Shown here one piece after another: positions 7,819 to 16,137 of a stretch of DNA of 64,000 nucleotides. Positions within the stretch are counted from its first letter, which is position 1. The number at the start of each line of letters is the position of its first letter. Under the pieces are notes generated by a model. That model ran no database searches, was not told the origin of the DNA, and saw only the letters and a list, made by a program, of their open reading frames with translations. The DNA is taken from contig NZ_JAMKOJ010000007.1 of assembly GCF_023700755.1 (NCBI RefSeq), forward strand, positions 1-64,000. The letters run 5' to 3'. The position numbers were made by a program, and so were the translations under genes. The stretch comes from Allorhizobium sonneratiae (GTDB lineage Bacteria > Pseudomonadota > Alphaproteobacteria > Rhizobiales > Rhizobiaceae).

Positions 7819-10800
7819 TTATGTTTCGTAGAGCACCAACATATCCTTGGCGTCGATCTGATCGCCGGGTTTGACGGCAATCTCCTTGATCGTGCCGTCT
7901 TTTTCGGCGTGAAGGGCGGTTTCCATCTTCATCGCCTCGATGGAGAGCAGCACATCACCGGCCTTGACGCTCTGTCCTGCGGCAACGAAGACCCGTGAAA
8001 TCACGCCAGGCATCGGCGCGCCGATCTGGGCTGGATTGCCTGCTTCGGCCTTACGGCGGGCAAGACTGGATGCCGTACGGCTGCGGTCCGGCACCTTGAT
8101 GCGGCGCGGCTGGCCATTCAGCTCGAAGAACACGGTGACCAGACCCTGCTGATCCGGTGCGCTCATCGCCTGATTGACGACCACCAATGTCTTGCCCTTT
8201 TCGATTTCGGCAAACAGTTCCTCGCCATCGGCCATGCCATAGAAATAGGCCGGTGTCGGCAGAACCGAAACCGGGCCATAGGTGTCGGTGGCCAGGGCAA
8301 AATCGGTAAAGACCTTGGGATACATCAGATAGGAGGCAAATTCATTGTCATTGACGGCGCGACCGATCTTGCTTTCGATGGCCTTGCGCTCGGCATTGAG
8401 ATCGGCCTCCTTCAGCAGCGAGCCTGGCCGCACACTATAGGCTTGTTCACCTTTCAGTGCCTTTTTCTGAAGCGCTTGTGGCCAGCCACCGGGCGGCTGG
8501 CCAAGATCGCCACGCAGCATCGAGACGACCGACTCCGGGAAGGCAATGTCTTTGGCCGGATTTTCGACATCGGCGACGGTCAGATCCTGTGCCACCATCA
8601 TCAGTGCCATATCGCCGACAACCTTGGACGAGGGAGTGACCTTGACGATGTCGCCGAACATGCGGTTGGCCTCCGCATAGGCCTTGGCCACCTCATGCCA
8701 GCGGCTTTCCAGCCCGAGCGAGCGGGCCTGTTCCTTCAGATTGGTGAACTGGCCGCCCGGCATTTCATGCAGATAGACTTCCGAGGCCGGGCCCTTCAGA
8801 TCGCTTTCAAAGGCGGCATATTGCGCCCTGACGGCTTCCCAATAGAAGGAGATGCGGCGGATCCATTCCGGATCGAGCCCCGGATCGCGTTCCGTGCCGG
8901 AGAGCGCTTCGACGATGGAGCCGAGGCAGGGCTGCGACGTATTGCCGGAAAAGGCATCCATGGCTGCATCCACGGCGTCGACACCGGCATCCACGGCCGC
9001 CAGAATGGTGGCGGCGGCAATGCCCGATGTGTCATGGGTGTGGAAGTGGATGGGCAGATCGGTTGCCTCCCGCAGCGCCGTAAACAGCAGTTTGGCGGCA
9101 GAGGGTTTCAGCAGACCCGCCATATCCTTGACGGCAATGATATGCGCGCCGGCCTTTTCCAGTTCGCTGGCCAGAGCGGTGTAATATTTCAGGTCGTATT
9201 TCGGCCGGGCGCTGTTCAGCAGATCGCCGGTATAGCAGATGGCGGCTTCGCAGAGCTTGTTTTCCTCCTGCACGGCATCCATGGAGACGCGCATGTTCTC
9301 CACCCAGTTCAGGCAGTCGAAGACACGGAAAAGATCGATCCCGCCTTTGGCCGCCTGTCTGACGAAATATTTCACCACATTGTCAGGATAGTTGGTGTAG
9401 CCGACACCATTTGCCCCACGCAGCAACATTTGCAGCAGGATATTGGGCGCGGCCTCACGGATCAGCGCCAGCCGTTCCCAGGGGTCTTCCGTCAGAAAGC
9501 GCATGGAGACGTCAAAGGTTGCTCCACCCCAGCATTCCAGAGAGAACAGATTGGGCAATGCTTTGGCATAGACCGGCGCGATCTGCGCCATGTCATGGGT
9601 GCGCATCCGGGTGGCCAGCAGTGACTGGTGACCGTCGCGCATGGTGGTGTCGGTGATCAGCACGCGCTTTTCATCGCGCATCCAGCGGGCAAAGCCTTTC
9701 GGTCCGAGTGCTTCCAGTTTTTGCCTGGTTCCGTCCGGCACCTCCCTCTCGATATAGGGAAGAACCGGCTTTGCGGCCTTTTGTGACGGTTTGGGCCGAC
9801 CTTTCACTTCCGGGTGGCCGTTCACCGAGACATCGGCCAGATAGGTCAGAAGCTTGGTGGCGCGGTCCTGACGTTTGACCTGGGCGAAAAGCTCGGGCGT
9901 CGTATCGATGAAACGGGTGGTGTAGCTGTTGTCGCGGAATTTCTGGTGGCCGATGATCGCTTCGAGAAAGGTCAGATTGGTGGCGACGCCGCGGATGCGA
10001 AACTCGCGCAGCGCCCGGTCCATGCGGCTGATTGCCTCCTGCGGCGTGGTGCCGGAGGCCGTGACCTTGACCAGCAGCGGATCGTAATAGCGGGTAATGA
10101 TTGCGCCGGTATAGGCGGTGCCGCCATCGAGCCGGATGCCGAAGCCCGCCGCCGAACGATAGGCGGTGATGCGGCCGTAATCAGGAATGAAGTTCTGTTC
10201 CGGATCTTCCGTGGTGATGCGGCATTGCAGCGCGTGCCCGTTGAGGCGAATGTTCTCCTGGTTCGGCACGCCCGATTCCGGCGTGCCGATGGCTGCGCCT
10301 TCGAGAATATGGATCTGCGCCTTGACGATATCGATGCCGGTGACGACTTCGGTGACGGTATGTTCCACCTGAATGCGCGGATTGACCTCGATGAAGTAGA
10401 ATTTGCCGCTATCGGCATCCATCAGATATTCGACCGTGCCGGCGCCGATATAATTGGTCGCGGACGCGATTTTCAGCGAATAACCGGCCAGTTCCTGGCG
10501 CTGCGCTTCGCTGAGATAGGGGGCCGGGGCGCGTTCGACCACTTTCTGGTTGCGGCGTTGGATCGAGCAGTCGCGCTCGAAAAGATGGACGACATTGCCA
10601 TGAGTGTCGCCGAGGATCTGGCTTTCGACGTGGCGGGCATTTTCCACCAGCTTTTCGAGATAGACTTCATCCTTGCCGAAGGCGGCCTTTGCCTCGCGCT
10701 TGGCTTCGGTCACTTCCCGTTCGAGATCTCCGGCGGAGCGAATGACGCGCATGCCGCGTCCGCCCCCGCCCCAGGACGCTTTCAGCATCAGCGGGTATCC

Positions 10801-11277
10801 GATCTCTTCGGCCATTGTCGCAATGGCTGCCATGTCTTCGGGCAGGGGATCGGTGGCAGGCACCACCGGCACACCGACAGAGACGGCCAGATTGCGCGCG
10901 GCGACCTTGTTGCCGAGCTGGCGCATGGTCTCAGCCGTCGGACCGATGAAGATCAGACCTGCCTCATTGCAGGCCTCGACGAATTCAGGGCTTTCCGATA
11001 GCAGGCCATAACCGGGATGGATGGCATCGGCGCCAGAGAGCTTTGCGACACGAATGATTTCCGGGATGGAAAGATAGCTCTCGATCGGCCCCAGATCGCG
11101 CGGCAGATGCGGGCCGCGCCCGACCTGATAGCTTTCATCCGCCTTGAACCGGTGCAGGGAAAGCTTATCCTCCTCAGCCCAGATAGCGACGGTTTTGATG
11201 CCAAGCTCATTGGCAGCGCGAAAGACGCGAATGGCGATTTCGGAGCGATTGGCAACAAGAATTTTGGAAATGGACAC
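7819..11277 (-). CDS. pyc: Pyruvate carboxylase
   Basis: ATP-dependent carboxylation of pyruvate to oxaloacetate, the anaplerotic step of central metabolism; biotin enzyme, cytoplasmic. With the GTG start at 11277 it has 1152 residues, the usual length; GAGGAG lies about 10 bases upstream and the protein then begins SISKILVANRSEIAIRVFRA as in the family. An in-frame ATG run to 11301 overlaps that ribosome site and is less likely. Biotin carboxylase: ATP-grasp with KVVERAPAPYLSE and FIEVNPRIQVEHTVTE. Carboxyltransferase: DTTMRDGHQSLLATR and the metal site HFHTHDTSG. Biotinyl domain at the end with IEAMKMETAL. Single-chain form, complete. The expR-like gene lies upstream in the same direction. 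Confidence 0.98.
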   Translation of the reverse strand: MSISKILVANRSEIAIRVFRAANELGIKTVAIWAEEDKLSLHRFKADESYQVGRGPHLPRDLGPIESYLSIPEIIRVAKLSGADAIHPGYGLLSESPEFVEACNEAGLIFIGPTAETMRQLGNKVAARNLAVSVGVPVVPATDPLPEDMAAIATMAEEIGYPLMLKASWGGGGRGMRVIRSAGDLEREVTEAKREAKAAFGKDEVYLEKLVENARHVESQILGDTHGNVVHLFERDCSIQRRNQKVVERAPAPYLSEAQRQELAGYSLKIASATNYIGAGTVEYLMDADSGKFYFIEVNPRIQVEHTVTEVVTGIDIVKAQIHILEGAAIGTPESGVPNQENIRLNGHALQCRITTEDPEQNFIPDYGRITAYRSAAGFGIRLDGGTAYTGAIITRYYDPLLVKVTASGTTPQEAISRMDRALREFRIRGVATNLTFLEAIIGHQKFRDNSYTTRFIDTTPELFAQVKRQDRATKLLTYLADVSVNGHPEVKGRPKPSQKAAKPVLPYIEREVPDGTRQKLEALGPKGFARWMRDEKRVLITDTTMRDGHQSLLATRMRTHDMAQIAPVYAKALPNLFSLECWGGATFDVSMRFLTEDPWERLALIREAAPNILLQMLLRGANGVGYTNYPDNVVKYFVRQAAKGGIDLFRVFDCLNWVENMRVSMDAVQEENKLCEAAICYTGDLLNSARPKYDLKYYTALASELEKAGAHIIAVKDMAGLLKPSAAKLLFTALREATDLPIHFHTHDTSGIAAATILAAVDAGVDAVDAAMDAFSGNTSQPCLGSIVEALSGTERDPGLDPEWIRRISFYWEAVRAQYAAFESDLKGPASEVYLHEMPGGQFTNLKEQARSLGLESRWHEVAKAYAEANRMFGDIVKVTPSSKVVGDMALMMVAQDLTVADVENPAKDIAFPESVVSMLRGDLGQPPGGWPQALQKKALKGEQAYSVRPGSLLKEADLNAERKAIESKIGRAVNDNEFASYLMYPKVFTDFALATDTYGPVSVLPTPAYFYGMADGEELFAEIEKGKTLVVVNQAMSAPDQQGLVTVFFELNGQPRRIKVPDRSRTASSLARRKAEAGNPAQIGAPMPGVISRVFVAAGQSVKAGDVLLSIEAMKMETALHAEKDGTIKEIAVKPGDQIDAKDMLVLYET

Positions 11278-11473
11278 GGATCGGGCTCTCCTCATCATCA
11301 ACTGTTTTTGCAGTTGCTCACAAAGAGATTAGCCAGCCTTATTTCCAATGGCAATTGCTCATGTGCATCCTTCGATCCGGCCATGATGTCTGTGTCCTGT
11401 TGAGGACGCCAGAACACATCAGGCAGTGGGGTCTGTTGTCTGCAGATGGCAAAAGACGGACAGGGAGCCCTGC

Positions 11474-12214
11474 TTAGCGGATGAGACCCAGTCTGAAGGC
11501 AAGAGCAACCATGTGTTGTCTGTTGCGTGCTGTCAGCTTGTCCTGCAACTCATTCACATACCAGTCGACGGTGTGGTTGGAAATTTCCAGCAGCTTGCTC
11601 ATCTCGTTCGAGGTCATGCCTTCACCGAGGTAATGAAGAATTTCCATCTCCCGCTTGGTCAGCCTGACCTCGACCTTTTCAACGGGGCTGAAAAGATCCG
11701 CATGGCCCGACAGTTCGACCAGTCGCCAGAAGGCTGAACGGACCGCTGCGTCAAGCATGGTCAGGTCGAGTGGACTGAGATCGACGGCATGTCCGCTGAC
11801 GGTCATGTTGCCCAGCAGACCGCCGCGACCGTAAAGCGGAAAGACATAGCCGTCTTCAAGGCCGAATTTCTGTGCATCGCCCATCATGCGCTGCATCCGC
11901 TTGTATTGCGGATCGTCCTTGAAGGCTGACAGCGTATCGCTCCAGCGATAGGGGCGCTGGGCCTGCGACAGATAGCGTACGGTCGGGTCTATCAGGCCGA
12001 ATTTCTTGTTGAGGTAAAGCTGGGACCATTTGTCCGGCCAGCGTTCCGCCATCACCTGCGGTATCGGCTCTTCATCGGGGCGTGGCGTTCGCACGATTCC
12101 GTAATATTCGAACCTGTAGGCATTCAAAAGCTTTTCCAGTTCAAGCAGCAGCTCTTCACGGGTTCTGAGGCTTGCGGATACGACAATGAACTGAATGATA
12201 TGATTGACGGTCAA
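11474..12214 (-). CDS. expR: LuxR-family autoinducer-domain regulator, ExpR-like
   Basis: Transcription factor with an N-terminal acyl-homoserine-lactone-binding fold and a C-terminal LuxR helix-turn-helix. The binding domain shows KWSQLYLNKKFGLIDPTVRYL, a W in YRWSD, and GYVFPLYGRGGLLG. The HTH region has LTKREMEILHYLGEGMTSNEMSKLL and SNHTVDWYVNELQDKL. The open frame runs to an ATG at 12313, but the first 33 residues are hydrophobic and unlike the family. A TTG at 12214 with GGGGG just upstream would give 246 residues and start near the conserved IIQFIV segment; a GTG at 12226 is another option. Position beside pyc matches, from memory, the Sinorhizobium meliloti expR locus. No luxI-type synthase is seen in the window. 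Confidence 0.8.
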   Translation of the reverse strand: MTVNHIIQFIVVSASLRTREELLLELEKLLNAYRFEYYGIVRTPRPDEEPIPQVMAERWPDKWSQLYLNKKFGLIDPTVRYLSQAQRPYRWSDTLSAFKDDPQYKRMQRMMGDAQKFGLEDGYVFPLYGRGGLLGNMTVSGHAVDLSPLDLTMLDAAVRSAFWRLVELSGHADLFSPVEKVEVRLTKREMEILHYLGEGMTSNEMSKLLEISNHTVDWYVNELQDKLTARNRQHMVALAFRLGLIR

Positions 12215-12789
12215 AATGGCCCCCACGAATCCTTTGAAAAATACATGCTTGAAACCCCTTGGCAAATAAAGCACGTTCACAACCAGAATGAGAAGGAATG
12301 CGTGCTTATCCACTCGTTAATGTTTTTGTATTTGATCTTTTTCAAGAAAAGCAGACCCATGCGCGTTTCAGTCATCCCATACCATCGTCGCCTTTGTACA
12401 GGCAACGTTCAGCTTGCAAGGTTTATCCTCACGATCAACGCTCCTTGTGAAGGTTGTTTCGTCATGGTTATGCCATGGTTAAGGGGCGAAAGCTAAGCAG
12501 GATTTGTGAGGTCTGGCTACTGATTTCTGGTTAAAAATCCTGTTCGAACAATGATATATGAGAAGGCATTGTGTCTGGTCAGGCAATGTCAGCCATGATG
12601 GCCCCATTTTCGGGGGCGCCATGACGCAAATGCGCCGGGTCAGAAAACGGGAGCCAGTTTACCGCTCATGCCCGATGAAACAATAAAACACAGGGTATCG
12701 TGCCGGTTTTGGCTGGGTTCACGATGTTTTGAGGTGCCGATATCGGGTTTCCGATCCGGATATGCTTGCCGCAAGGAGTAACTGTCGCC
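12215..12789. other. Divergent intergenic region between expR-like gene and ndvA
   Basis: About 575 bases that must carry the promoters of both divergent genes. I see no open frame worth calling, no clear lux box and no strong terminator. An imperfect hairpin built on GGCCCC / GGGGGCGCC lies near 12600-12625. The left half is the upstream extension of the expR-like frame. Confidence 0.4.
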
Positions 12790-14544
12790 ATGTCCCTATT
12801 GCAGATTTACTGGCGCGCATTGCAATATCTCAGCGCTTACCGGCTGAAAGTCACTGTTGTAGTGCTGGCCAACATCACGCTGGCGGTGATTACTATTGCC
12901 GAGCCGGTGTTGTTCGGCTGGATCATCGACGCTATTTCGGCGAAGAAGCCGGTGACGAATATACTCTTGATGTGGGGCGGGTTCGGCATCTTCAATACGG
13001 TGGCTTTCGTGCTGGTGGCGCGTGAGGCGGACAGGCTGGCCCATGGCCGGCGCGCCAGCCTTTTGACGGAAGCCTTCGGGCGGATCATTTCGATGCCTCT
13101 GTCCTGGCACCATCAGCGCGGTACGTCCCATGCGCTGCATACGCTTTTACGGGCCAGCGAGACGCTGTTCGGACTCTGGCTGGAATTCATGCGCACCCAT
13201 CTTGCCACCATCGTGGCACTGGCGCTGCTCATTCCAACCGCCATGTCGATGGACCTGCGTCTGACGGCGGTGCTGCTCGTGCTTGGCATCATTTATTATA
13301 TCATCGGCAAGACGGTGATGGAAAAAACCAAGGATGGTCAGGCCTCGGTGGAAAGCCACTACCACACGGTCTTTTCCCATGTCAGCGACACGATCAGCAA
13401 TGTGTCCGTCATTCACAGCTACAACCGCATTCAGTCCGAAACCGCAGCTTTGAAACAATTCGCCTCCGATCTTTTATCGGCGCAATATCCGGTTCTCGAC
13501 TGGTGGGCGATTGCCAGCGGCCTGAACCGGATCGCTTCGACCGCCTCCATGCTGATCATTCTGGTCATTGGCACCATGCTGGTGCAGGCGGGCGAACTGA
13601 AGGTGGGCGATGTCATCGCCTTTATCGGTTTTGCCAATCTGCTGATTGCCCGTCTCGACCAGATGCGGCAGTTCTCCAGCCAGATTTTCGAGGCCCGCGC
13701 CAAGCTTGAGGATTTTTATGTCCTCGAAGACTCTGTCAAGGAGCGGGACGAGCCGGTGGGGGCGCAGGAACTGGAGCATGTGCGCGGCGATGTCGAATTC
13801 CGCCATGTCTGCTTCGATTTTGCCAACACCACGCAAGGGGTCAAGGACGTTTCCTTCAAGGTCAAGGCTGGTCAGACCATCGCCATTGTCGGACCGACCG
13901 GGGCGGGCAAGACCACGCTGATCAATCTTTTGCAGCGGGTGCATGAGCCGCAGCAGGGTGAAATCCTCATCGATGGCGTGGATATCGCCCATGTGACGCG
14001 TCATTCGCTGCGTCATTCGATTGCCACCGTGTTTCAGGATGCGGGCATTCTCAACCGCTCGATTGCCGACAATATCCGGCTCGGCAAGGATGCGGCCAGC
14101 GATGAGGATGTGAAGAAAGCCGCGGAAGCCGCTGCCGCTACCGATTTCATCGAAAGCAGGCTCAACGGTTTCGATACCCATGTCGGCGAACGTGGCAACC
14201 GGCTTTCCGGTGGCGAGCGCCAGCGCATCGCCATTGCGCGCGCGATTTTGAAAGATGCGCCGATCCTCGTCTTGGACGAAGCCACCAGCGCATTGGACGT
14301 GGAAACCGAAGAGCGGGTGAAGGAGGCCATCGACCGGCTGCGTCAGAACCGCACCACATTCATCATCGCGCACCGGCTTTCCACCGTGCGTGAGGCTGAT
14401 CTGGTGTTGTTCCTCGATCATGGCCGCATTGTCGAAATGGGCGGTTATGAGGAATTGCGTTCCATGGGAGGGCGGTTTGCCGCCCTCCTGCACACCAGCG
14501 GCTTGCTCAAGGACGATGAGAAGGTGGCGGTGAACGCCCGGTAA
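12790..14544 (+). CDS. ndvA: Cyclic beta-1,2-glucan ABC exporter NdvA/ChvA
   Basis: Half-size ABC exporter that moves cyclic beta-1,2-glucan from the cytoplasm to the periplasm; works as a homodimer in the inner membrane. From the ATG at 12790 (AGGAG 11 bases upstream) it has 584 residues, close to known ChvA/NdvA; an in-frame TTG at 12766 precedes it but contains the ribosome site. The membrane domain has about six hydrophobic helices over the first 300 residues. The nucleotide-binding domain has Walker A VGPTGAGKTT, signature LSGGERQR, Walker B ILVLDEATSALD and the switch His in IIAHRLST. All are intact. It shares a neighbourhood with ndvB but not an operon: a terminator and an opposing gene lie between. 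Confidence 0.96.
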   Translation: MSLLQIYWRALQYLSAYRLKVTVVVLANITLAVITIAEPVLFGWIIDAISAKKPVTNILLMWGGFGIFNTVAFVLVAREADRLAHGRRASLLTEAFGRIISMPLSWHHQRGTSHALHTLLRASETLFGLWLEFMRTHLATIVALALLIPTAMSMDLRLTAVLLVLGIIYYIIGKTVMEKTKDGQASVESHYHTVFSHVSDTISNVSVIHSYNRIQSETAALKQFASDLLSAQYPVLDWWAIASGLNRIASTASMLIILVIGTMLVQAGELKVGDVIAFIGFANLLIARLDQMRQFSSQIFEARAKLEDFYVLEDSVKERDEPVGAQELEHVRGDVEFRHVCFDFANTTQGVKDVSFKVKAGQTIAIVGPTGAGKTTLINLLQRVHEPQQGEILIDGVDIAHVTRHSLRHSIATVFQDAGILNRSIADNIRLGKDAASDEDVKKAAEAAAATDFIESRLNGFDTHVGERGNRLSGGERQRIAIARAILKDAPILVLDEATSALDVETEERVKEAIDRLRQNRTTFIIAHRLSTVREADLVLFLDHGRIVEMGGYEELRSMGGRFAALLHTSGLLKDDEKVAVNAR

Positions 14545-14561
14545 GCAGCCGGTTCAGTAGA

Positions 14562-14592
14562 AGAAAAAGAGGCCTTGTCGGCCTCTTTTTCT
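14562..14592. terminator. Bidirectional terminator between ndvA and the amidohydrolase
   Basis: Thirteen-base perfect arms (AGAAAAAGAGGCC / GGCCTCTTTTTCT) at 14562-14574 and 14580-14592 with a 5-base loop. The A-run on one side and T-run on the other allow termination of both convergent genes. Confidence 0.9.
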
Positions 14593-14593
14593 A

Positions 14594-15754
14594 TCAGGCT
14601 TTCAGAAAATCCTCGGCAAGTTCGACCCAGAAGGCCACCCCGGTCGGGATGACGTCATCGTTGAAGTCATAGCGGGGGTGATGCAGCGGTGGATCGTTTT
14701 CAGTCCGGGCGGTGCCGAGGAAGAAATAGGTTCCAGGCCGCTTTTCCAGCATATAGGCGAAATCCTCGCTGCCCATGGTGGGGCGCGGCATGTCATGCAC
14801 CTTGTCGTCGCCGGCAAAACGGCAGGCAAGAGCGCGCGCATAAGCGGTTTCTCTCGCATGGTTCACCGTTGCCGGATAGCCGCGTTCATACTCGATCTCG
14901 ACCGTCATGCCATAGCTTTGCGCCTGACACTCGGCGATGGCGCGGATGCGGGTTTCAAGCGTATCGCGCACGGCAGGATCGAGCGAGCGGATGGTCAAAA
15001 GCATCTCGGCCCGTTCGGGAATGACATTGCTGGCAGCGCCGGCATGAAAGGCGCCAATGGTGACAACAGCGGAGTCGAGCGGGTGGATGTTGCGGGAGAC
15101 GACGGTTTGCAGGGCCATGACGATGCTGGCGCCGGCAACGACCGGGTCGGCGGTGGCCTGTGGTTCTGCACCATGACCGCCGCGGCCGATCACGGTGATG
15201 CGGCATTCATCGACTGCCGCCATGACCGGCCCCGCGCCGAAGACGAAATGGCCGAGCGGAATCGAGGGTTCGTTATGCAGGCCGAAAACGGCATCGCAGG
15301 GAAAACGGTCGAACAAACCATCCTCGATCATCAGCCGTGCGCCACCGAAATTTTCCTCCGCAGGCTGAAAGATCAGATGGATCGTGCCATCGAAATTGCG
15401 CCGTTCGGCCAGAATGTTCGCCGCCCCCAAAAGCATGGCGGTATGGCCATCATGACCGCAGGCATGCATCAGACCCGCGGTTTTGCTGGCGTAATCGGCA
15501 CCGGTTTCCTCATGGATGGGCAGGGCGTCGAAATCGGCGCGGATGCCGATGGACTTTGCTGATGAGCCGTTTCTGAGGGTTGCGACAAGGCCGGTCTTTG
15601 CCAGCCCGCGTGTTACCGTATAGCCCATCTCCGCAAGCTTTTTTGCCACGAAATCCGAGGTATGGATTTCAGAAAGGCCAAGTTCAGGATGCTGATGCAG
15701 ATAGCGCCGCATGGCGACGACATCCGGCATATCGTTAGGAATGTGAACGGTCAT
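14594..15754 (-). CDS. M20-family amidohydrolase (hippurate hydrolase-like)
   Basis: Zinc-dependent amidase/aminoacylase of the M20D group (HipO/AmaA-like), probably cytoplasmic. From the ATG at 15754 it has 386 residues, the usual length; the open frame extends 26 residues further upstream but without family resemblance. Metal-binding motifs are clear: MHACGHDGHTAM, the catalytic QPAEE, the GLHNEP segment, and MGSEDFAYML near the C-terminus. GGRGGHGAEPQ-like sequence marks the dimerisation domain. The exact substrate (N-acyl amino acid, hippurate, indole-acetyl conjugate) cannot be told. It lies between ndvA and ndvB on the opposite strand, with no evident link to glucan synthesis. Confidence 0.92.
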   Translation of the reverse strand: MTVHIPNDMPDVVAMRRYLHQHPELGLSEIHTSDFVAKKLAEMGYTVTRGLAKTGLVATLRNGSSAKSIGIRADFDALPIHEETGADYASKTAGLMHACGHDGHTAMLLGAANILAERRNFDGTIHLIFQPAEENFGGARLMIEDGLFDRFPCDAVFGLHNEPSIPLGHFVFGAGPVMAAVDECRITVIGRGGHGAEPQATADPVVAGASIVMALQTVVSRNIHPLDSAVVTIGAFHAGAASNVIPERAEMLLTIRSLDPAVRDTLETRIRAIAECQAQSYGMTVEIEYERGYPATVNHARETAYARALACRFAGDDKVHDMPRPTMGSEDFAYMLEKRPGTYFFLGTARTENDPPLHHPRYDFNDDVIPTGVAFWVELAEDFLKA

Positions 15755-16137
15755 GACACTCTTGCCGGTTTTGCCCGGATAAGGCAGCCAATGAAGATGG
15801 CCAATAGAAATGGTGAGCACCGATTCTTGCATTTGTTCAGCTTGGGTTCAAGCAGAAGAAGCCATTTTGTCAGGCTGATAAAACGTGACAGGGAAAAGTG
15901 GAGACGGCCTCATGAAGCAAAGCTATGGTCATGATGACAGGCTGGGATCGGACATGATGATCTTCATCATCCTGTCCCTGTGCGGGGTCGTGTTACGCCC
16001 TATCTTACCGTCCAGGAGCCTTGCGTGAGGCGACACGCCTGATTGTTACATACACCCTATAATGGTCCGTTAAGCAAAATCCGCTTTAAGGATCGTTGCA
16101 GGAAATCCACTCTTGCCTTGAACAGATTTAAGAGATC
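15755..16137. other. Intergenic region upstream of ndvB
   Basis: Divergent promoter region for the amidohydrolase and ndvB. It contains a possible 38-codon small ORF (15912-16028) and, inside that, a bulged hairpin at about 15950-15977 (GGACATGATGA / TCATCATCCTGTCC). I cannot assign -35/-10 boxes. Confidence 0.4.
15912..16028 (+). CDS. Possible small membrane protein upstream of ndvB
   Basis: A 38-codon frame from the ATG at 15912 to a TGA at 16026-16028, ending 109 bases before ndvB on the same strand. GGAG lies 8 bases before the ATG. The product has a charged start (MKQSYGHDDRLGSD), one hydrophobic stretch (MMIFIILSLCGVVL) and a short basic tail. The features fit a small single-pass membrane protein, but a frame this short arises easily by chance and the same bases form a hairpin. 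No family recognised. Confidence 0.25.
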   Translation: MKQSYGHDDRLGSDMMIFIILSLCGVVLRPILPSRSLA

